Origin: Chitinophagaceae bacterium UBA2467
GTDB taxonomy: Bacteria; Bacteroidota; Bacteroidia; Chitinophagales; Chitinophagaceae
Direction: 5' to 3'
NCBI GenBank assembly: GCA_002342205.1
Contig: DDPN01000020.1
Location: 2,985-23,107 of the forward strand
Length of the DNA: 20,123 bases
Both the position numbers and the translations under genes were made by a program. The notes under the pieces were generated by a model that did not search any database, had not been told where the DNA came from, and worked only from the letters and a program-made list of their open reading frames with translations. Shown here in pieces: positions 15,262 through 20,123 of the stretch. Numbering within the stretch: the first letter of the stretch is position 1; every line of letters starts with the position of its first letter.

Positions 15262-16416
15262 ATGAATTTCCAATTATCAGAAGAACAGTTGATGATTCAG
15301 CAGGCGGCAAGAGATTTTGCACAAAATCAATGTTTACCCGGTGTCATTGAGAGAGATGAAAAACAGCAATTCCCGTATGAACAGATTATGCAATTAGCCG
15401 ATTTAGGATTTATGGGGATGATGGTAGATCCAGCCTATGGGGGTGGAGGACTTGATACAGTTAGTTATGTTTTGGCCATGGAGGAGATTAGCAAGGTAGA
15501 TGCTAGCACCAGTGTTTGCATGAGCGTCAACAATAGTTTGGTTTGTTATGGGCTGCAGGAATTTGGAACTGAGGAGCAAAAACAAAAATATTTAACACCA
15601 CTTGCACAGGGTAAAAAAGATGGTAAGCTATACATTGGTGCATTTATGCTTAGTGAACCTGAGGCGGGCAGTGATGCTACCTCTCAACGCACTACGGCAG
15701 AGGATAAGGGTGATTATTATTTATTGAATGGGACCAAAAACTGGATTACTAACGGGGGAAATGCTTCGGTATACCTTGTTATTGCACAAACGGATCCTTC
15801 CAAAGGTTCCAGAGGAATTAATTGTTTGATTGTTGAAAAAGATTGGCCCGGAGTAGTGGTGGCTGCGAAGGAAAATAAGATGGGTATACGCGCCAGTGAT
15901 ACGCACACTGTTTTATTCAATGATGTAAAAGTGCCAAAAGAAAATCGAGTCGGTCCGGATGGTTTTGGTTTTACATTCGCTATGAAAACATTAGCGGGTG
16001 GACGAATTGGTATTGCTGCGCAAGCACTCGGTATTGCCAGTGGGGCATATGAACTTTCCAAATCGTATGCAAAAACAAGAAAGGCATTTGGGACAGAAAT
16101 AATGAATCACCAAATCATTGCTTTCAAGCTTGCTGATATGGCTACGCGAACTGATGCTGCTCGATTACTTTGCTTAAAGTCAGCCTGGGAAAAAGACCAG
16201 GGACTGGATTATACGGTTAGTTCATCCATGGCTAAAGTATTTGCCTCTGAAACAGCCATGTGGGCCGCCACCGAGGCAGTTCAAATACACGGCGGTTATG
16301 GTTACGTGAAGGAATACCATGTGGAGCGACTCATGCGTGATGCTAAAATCACACAGATCTATGAGGGTACCAGCGAGGTGCAGCGAATTGTGATCAGCAG
16401 AGGTATTTTAAAGTAG
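15262..16416 (+). CDS. Short/medium-chain acyl-CoA dehydrogenase (FAD-dependent)
   Basis: This cytoplasmic flavoenzyme introduces a trans-2 double bond into an acyl-CoA and passes electrons to ETF. At 384 residues it has normal family length. The N-terminal helical domain begins MNFQLSEEQLMIQQAARDFA. The middle domain has the family signature AFMLSEPEAGSDATS (127-141) and the FAD-contacting LNGTKNWITNG. The C-terminal domain ends with AVQIHGGYGYVKEYHVERLM and IYEGTSEVQR, where Glu368 is at the catalytic-base position of butyryl- and short-chain acyl-CoA dehydrogenases. The exact chain-length preference cannot be read from sequence. The stop codon overlaps the predicted promoter of yggS, which starts nine bases later. 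Confidence 0.94.
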   Translation: MNFQLSEEQLMIQQAARDFAQNQCLPGVIERDEKQQFPYEQIMQLADLGFMGMMVDPAYGGGGLDTVSYVLAMEEISKVDASTSVCMSVNNSLVCYGLQEFGTEEQKQKYLTPLAQGKKDGKLYIGAFMLSEPEAGSDATSQRTTAEDKGDYYLLNGTKNWITNGGNASVYLVIAQTDPSKGSRGINCLIVEKDWPGVVVAAKENKMGIRASDTHTVLFNDVKVPKENRVGPDGFGFTFAMKTLAGGRIGIAAQALGIASGAYELSKSYAKTRKAFGTEIMNHQIIAFKLADMATRTDAARLLCLKSAWEKDQGLDYTVSSSMAKVFASETAMWAATEAVQIHGGYGYVKEYHVERLMRDAKITQIYEGTSEVQRIVISRGILK

Positions 16417-16421
16417 TTTTG
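16414..16421 (+). promoter_or_regulatory. Bacteroidota-type -7 promoter element of yggS, overlapping the upstream stop codon
   Basis: TAGTTTTG matches TAnnTTTG, and its first three bases are the TAG stop of the acyl-CoA dehydrogenase. Four bases (CGGC) separate it from the ATG, the same spacing as at purK and hppD. A TTG at 16388-16390 is a possible -33 element, 23 bases upstream. It suggests an internal, leaderless promoter in addition to read-through. Confidence 0.5.
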
Positions 16422-16425
16422 CGGC

Positions 16426-17082
16426 ATGCCAGTGCAACCGGAACTCTTTTTTAAGCTCAAGGAAGAAATTAATGCTAGTGGAGCCACGCTGGTGGCGGTG
16501 TCTAAAAAGAAATCTGTAGAGGAAATTAAAGCGCTCTATGATTTAGGGCAACGCGATTTTGGTGAAAACTATGTGCAGGAATTACTCCAAAAACAACCCC
16601 TTTTACCGGACGATATACGTTGGCATTTCATTGGACATTTGCAACGAAATAAGGTAAAGTCAATTCTTCCGTTTTGCACATTGATACAGGGTGTTGATCG
16701 GTTAGAGTTGCTGGAAGAAATCAACAAACAGGCTTCAAAATTAGAGCGTGTGGTAGATTGTTTATTGCAAGTTCACATCGCAACAGAAGAGTCAAAATTT
16801 GGTTTTGATAGCGCCGAACTTTCTGCCGTACTACCAGCACTTTCCGGCTACTCTCATGTACGAGTGGTTGGACTAATGGGAATGGCAAGTTTTACGGACA
16901 ATCTTTCGCAGGTCAGCGCTGAGTTTCGGTTATTGAAAAAACTATTTGATCAATATCGGTCTTATTTTTTAATTCCTGATCCTTTTTTATCAATGGGAAT
17001 GAGTGGCGATTACAAGATCGCATTGCAAGAAGGAAGCACTATGATACGAATTGGGAGCTTATTGTTCGGCGCCAGACAGTAG
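16426..17082 (+). CDS. YggS/PROSC-family pyridoxal phosphate homeostasis protein
   Basis: This small single-domain PLP-binding protein belongs to the YggS/PLPBP family, which has an alanine-racemase-like N-terminal fold without known catalysis and buffers cellular PLP. The 218-residue product carries the PLP lysine in LVAVSKKKS (Lys27) and the family segments FGENYVQELLQK, WHFIGHLQRNKVK, EESKFGF, GLMGMAS, SMGMSGDYKIALQEGSTMIRIGSLLFG. These match YggS end to end, with normal length. It may be transcribed both with the upstream dehydrogenase and from its own promoter. There is no link to adjacent amino-acid genes. Confidence 0.95.
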   Translation: MPVQPELFFKLKEEINASGATLVAVSKKKSVEEIKALYDLGQRDFGENYVQELLQKQPLLPDDIRWHFIGHLQRNKVKSILPFCTLIQGVDRLELLEEINKQASKLERVVDCLLQVHIATEESKFGFDSAELSAVLPALSGYSHVRVVGLMGMASFTDNLSQVSAEFRLLKKLFDQYRSYFLIPDPFLSMGMSGDYKIALQEGSTMIRIGSLLFGARQ

Positions 17083-17111
17083 GGTTAGGCTTTACATCAT
17101 TTTTATTGTGT

Positions 17112-17119
17112 TATCTTAG
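17112..17119 (+). promoter_or_regulatory. Possible -7 promoter element of glnS
   Basis: TATCTTAG is one mismatch from TAnnTTTG and lies 22 bases before the glnS ATG in the 59-bp gap after yggS. No clear -33 element was found, so the call is tentative. Confidence 0.35.
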
Positions 17120-17141
17120 CACCTCTTTTTAGCCTATTTAC

Positions 17142-18791
17142 ATGGAGAGAAGCTTAAACTTTTTAGAGGAAATAATTGAATCCGATTTAAAAAACGGGAA
17201 ATATACTTCTATTGTTACACGCTTTCCTCCAGAGCCTAATGGATACCTTCATATAGGTCATGCCTCTAGTATTTGTTTAAATTTTGGTTTGACGCAACGT
17301 TATCCTGGCTACACTAATCTTCGTTTTGATGACACTAATCCTGTTACGGAGGATACAGAATACGTTGAAAGCATCAAAGAGGATGTTCGTTGGCTTGGTT
17401 TTGAGTGGAAGCATGAACGTTATGCCAGCGACTATTTTGATCAATTGTATGACTATGCACATGCGCTGATTGATAAAGACTTGGCCTATGTAGATGATTT
17501 AACAGCCGATGAAATTGCTGCACAAAAAGGTACGCCTACAGAACCAGGTGTCAATAGTCCCTATCGAAGCCGTTCAATTGCAGAGAACAAAGATCTTTTT
17601 GTTCGGATGAAAAATGGGGAATTTCCCGATGGGGCTAAAACCTTACGCGCAAAAATAGATATGTCGCATTCAAATATGTTGATGCGCGATCCCATCTTGT
17701 ATCGTATTAAGCACGCTGCTCATCATAGAACAGGTAGTCGCTGGTGCATTTATCCCATGTATGATTTTGCGCACGGACAAAGTGATTCTATTGAGCAAAT
17801 CACCCATTCTATTTGTACGCTTGAGTTTGTGCCACACCGAGAGCTGTATGATTGGTTGATTCAGCAACTGGCTATTTATCCCTCTCATCAATATGAGTTT
17901 GCACGTCGAAATATTAACTACACTGTTACGAGCAAACGCAAGTTGTTACAATTGGTAACTGAAAAAAAGGTTTCAGGTTGGGATGACCCTCGAATGCCAA
18001 CGATCAGCGGTTTACGTCGTAGAGGATACACTCCTGAGAGTATTCGAGAATTTTGCGAACGCATTGGCGTTGCAAAACGGGAAAATATGGTAGATGTGGG
18101 GCTATTGGAGTTTTGTGTTCGCGAGCATCTAAATAAAATCTCACTTCGACGTATGGTGGTGTTTGATCCTTTGAAAGTAGTGATCACTAATTACGAAGGC
18201 GAGGAATTTTTATCATCGGAAAATAACCCCGAAGATCCAACTACTGGAACAAGGCCGATTCCATTTAGCAAAGAGATTTATATAGAACGCGATGACTTTA
18301 TGGAGAACCCTCCAAAAAAGTATTTTAGGCTGGCACCCGGACAGCTTGTACGTTTAAAAAGTGCCTACATAATCAAGTGTGATGAAGTGATTAAGGATCC
18401 AGATGGTAACGTAACTGAATTGCACTGCACCTATATCCCCAATAGTAAAAGCGGTTCAGACACAAGTGGCATAAACGTGAAGGGTACCTTGCACTGGGTT
18501 AGTGCAGCACAGGCTGTACAAGTAGAAGTCAGGTTGTATGATCGCTTATTTAGTGTTGAAGATCCAACAGATGAATCACAGGATTTTATGCATTACCTCA
18601 ATCCAAGCTCTCTGACTGTTTTGCCCACTGTTATGGCAGAGCCTTCGTTGTTGGAGGCGTCACCAGCGGAGCGTTTTCAGTTTATTCGCAAAGGTTATTT
18701 TGTATTGGATAAAGAAAGTACTGCACAGCGACTTGTATTCAATAAGACAGTGGGCTTAAAAGATGGATGGACCCCAGAAAAAGGAAAATAA
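17142..18791 (+). CDS. glnS: Glutamine--tRNA ligase
   Basis: This class I aminoacyl-tRNA synthetase charges tRNA-Gln with glutamine using ATP. The 549-residue protein has the nucleotide-binding HIGH motif in PPEPNGYLHIGHAS (His37-His40) and the KMSKS-equivalent loop VTSKRKL (262-268). It also has the GlnRS-specific segments NLRFDDTNP, CIYPMYDFAHGQSD, WDDPRMPTISGLRRRGYTPE and the C-terminal beta-barrel anticodon-binding region. Length and motifs agree with bacterial GlnRS rather than a non-discriminating GluRS. It starts 59 bases after yggS, probably with its own promoter, and ends three bases from the convergent mutase gene. Confidence 0.97.
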   Translation: MERSLNFLEEIIESDLKNGKYTSIVTRFPPEPNGYLHIGHASSICLNFGLTQRYPGYTNLRFDDTNPVTEDTEYVESIKEDVRWLGFEWKHERYASDYFDQLYDYAHALIDKDLAYVDDLTADEIAAQKGTPTEPGVNSPYRSRSIAENKDLFVRMKNGEFPDGAKTLRAKIDMSHSNMLMRDPILYRIKHAAHHRTGSRWCIYPMYDFAHGQSDSIEQITHSICTLEFVPHRELYDWLIQQLAIYPSHQYEFARRNINYTVTSKRKLLQLVTEKKVSGWDDPRMPTISGLRRRGYTPESIREFCERIGVAKRENMVDVGLLEFCVREHLNKISLRRMVVFDPLKVVITNYEGEEFLSSENNPEDPTTGTRPIPFSKEIYIERDDFMENPPKKYFRLAPGQLVRLKSAYIIKCDEVIKDPDGNVTELHCTYIPNSKSGSDTSGINVKGTLHWVSAAQAVQVEVRLYDRLFSVEDPTDESQDFMHYLNPSSLTVLPTVMAEPSLLEASPAERFQFIRKGYFVLDKESTAQRLVFNKTVGLKDGWTPEKGK

Positions 18792-18794
18792 GCT

Positions 18795-20123
18795 CTATTG
18801 GTGTTCTCCAAATACTTTTCTCAACGTATCTGCAATTTCTCCCAGTGTGCAATAGTTTTCTACAGCAGCGATAACGGCAGGCATTAAATTACTTCCGTCT
18901 AATGCATATTTTTTAATTTGCTCTAGACTGTCAACGCATTGCTGGTTGTTTCGCTTTGCTTTTAACTGATTCAAACGTTCCATTTGTTTATTGCGAATGG
19001 ACTCATCAATTTTAAGTATCGGAATTTTTGATTCCTCTTTTTGAATAAATTGATTGACGCCTACAATAATCTTTTCTTTTTTTTCCAATTGTTGTTGAAA
19101 ACGGTAAGCGCTGGCTGCAATTTCATCTTGCATGTATCCTTGTTCAATCGCAGCTACACTGCCTCCCATTTTTTGAATCGTATCAATGATTTGGCCTGCC
19201 TCTTTCTCCATCTCATTGGTTAGGCTTTCAATAAAATAGGATCCTGCTAATGGATCTGCTGTATCTGGCACGCCACTTTCATGTGCAATGATTTGCTGTG
19301 TACGCAGTGCGATACGAGCGGCTTCTTCGGTTGGTAAACTTAATGCCTCATCATATCCATTGGTGTGAAGGGACTGTGTGCCACCCAAAACAGCGGCTAA
19401 GGACTGTATGGTTACACGTGCGATATTGTTTAAAGGTTGTTGCGCTGTCAATGTACTACCGCCGGTTTGAGTATGAAAGCGAAGCATCATGGCTTTTGGG
19501 TCTTTAGCGCCCAACTCTTTCATCATCTTTGCCCACATTCTTCTGGCTGCTCTGAATTTTGCAATTTCTTCAAAAAGATTATTGTGCGCATTGAAGAAAA
19601 AAGAAAGCCTTTTTCCAAATACATCAATGTTTAATCCTTTTTTTAATGCAGCTTCTACATAAGCTCTTCCGTTGCTCAGTGTAAAGGCGATTTCCTGTGC
19701 AGCTGTGCTGCCCGCCTCACGAATATGATACCCTGATATGGATATTGTATTCCATTTTGGCAACTCGGCGCTACACCATTCAAAAATATCTGTGATAATG
19801 CGCATAGAGGGCTGCGGTGGGTAGATATAGGTTCCGCGTGCTGCATACTCTTTTAGGATATCATTTTGGATGGTACCGTTAATTTCTTTGAGATCACAAC
19901 CTTGTTTTTTTGCCAATGCCACATAAAGCGCCAGTAATATGAATCCTGTTGCATTAATAGTCATGGACGTACTAATCGTGTCCAGCTTTATATTTTTGAA
20001 CAGGATCTCCATGTCTTCTAAGGAGTCTATAGCAACACCAACTTTTCCTACTTCGCCCTCTGATAGAGGGTGATCACTATCGTAACCAATTTGCGTCGGT
20101 AGATCAAAGGCAACACTTAATCC
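18795..20123 (-). CDS. Methylmalonyl-CoA mutase catalytic (large) subunit, C-terminal part, no cobalamin domain (cut by window edge)
   Basis: The frame is open to the right edge, so 442 codons are visible and the N-terminus is missing. The first visible residues, GLSVAFDLPTQIGYDSDHPL, are the classic substrate-barrel segment of methylmalonyl-CoA mutases. The active-site histidine is in ISGYHIREAGST. ARGTYIYPPQPSM keeps the arginine that in P. shermanii mutase contacts the substrate carboxylate (a glutamine in isobutyryl- and hydroxyisobutyryl-CoA mutases), which favours methylmalonyl-CoA. The protein stops after ADTLRKVFGEHQ, before where the B12-binding domain with its DxHxxG motif would begin, so a separate small subunit is needed. 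The other key substrate residue lies outside the window. It would link propionyl-CoA and succinyl-CoA metabolism. Confidence 0.9.
   Translation of the reverse strand, partial: GLSVAFDLPTQIGYDSDHPLSEGEVGKVGVAIDSLEDMEILFKNIKLDTISTSMTINATGFILLALYVALAKKQGCDLKEINGTIQNDILKEYAARGTYIYPPQPSMRIITDIFEWCSAELPKWNTISISGYHIREAGSTAAQEIAFTLSNGRAYVEAALKKGLNIDVFGKRLSFFFNAHNNLFEEIAKFRAARRMWAKMMKELGAKDPKAMMLRFHTQTGGSTLTAQQPLNNIARVTIQSLAAVLGGTQSLHTNGYDEALSLPTEEAARIALRTQQIIAHESGVPDTADPLAGSYFIESLTNEMEKEAGQIIDTIQKMGGSVAAIEQGYMQDEIAASAYRFQQQLEKKEKIIVGVNQFIQKEESKIPILKIDESIRNKQMERLNQLKAKRNNQQCVDSLEQIKKYALDGSNLMPAVIAAVENYCTLGEIADTLRKVFGEHQ

Noticed and set aside
1..20123. Mobile elements, CRISPR arrays, tRNA or rRNA genes, toxin-antitoxin or defence genes
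   Set aside because: All intergenic space totals only a few hundred bases, no repeats or integrase/transposase motifs were found, and nearly all genes are core housekeeping families.

Overview
The window (about 40% GC by eye) looks like chromosomal DNA of a Bacteroidota bacterium, most likely of the Chitinophagales/Chitinophagaceae type. The evidence is a DUF4294-family protein, BshB1 (bacillithiol synthesis), a glycine-rich TonB-like protein next to folC, CcmE and CcmF adjacent to each other, and several matches to the Bacteroidota -7 promoter element TAnnTTTG with no Shine-Dalgarno sequences. The family placement is inference; the phylum is well supported. It is dense core-genome sequence: 16 protein genes, the longest gap 131 bp, and no tRNA, rRNA, insertion sequence, CRISPR array, phage gene or non-coding stretch over 300 bases.

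Layout. 1-2370 (minus): purK, then an RND efflux lipoprotein adaptor and the first codons of the RND permease, which runs off the left edge. 2415-6610 (plus): a tightly packed, partly overlapping unit of hppD, an L,D-transpeptidase/TonB_C fusion, class 1 fructose bisphosphatase and an ABC transporter ATPase without its permease. 6612-8792 (minus): TonB-like gene and folC. 8924-15140 (minus): a six-gene unit running ccmE (CxxxY type), ccmF, DUF4294 protein, bshB1, small membrane protein with a PH-like tail, radical SAM protein. 15262-17082 (plus): acyl-CoA dehydrogenase and yggS, followed by glnS (17142-18791). 18795-20123 (minus): C-terminal part of a methylmalonyl-CoA mutase catalytic subunit without a cobalamin domain, cut by the right edge.

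Functionally the window mixes central metabolism (purine, folate, tyrosine and acyl-CoA breakdown, gluconeogenesis, Gln-tRNA charging) with envelope and redox functions (efflux, peptidoglycan, TonB, cytochrome c maturation, bacillithiol).

I found no clear novel defence or mobile system. The points most worth a second look are: the cysteine-type CcmE/CcmF pair heading an operon with unexplained genes (DUF4294, PH-like membrane protein, cysteine-rich radical SAM protein); the L,D-transpeptidase/TonB_C fusion; and three genes whose -7 element lies exactly four bases before the ATG, two of them as overlapping divergent promoters, which suggests leaderless mRNAs.
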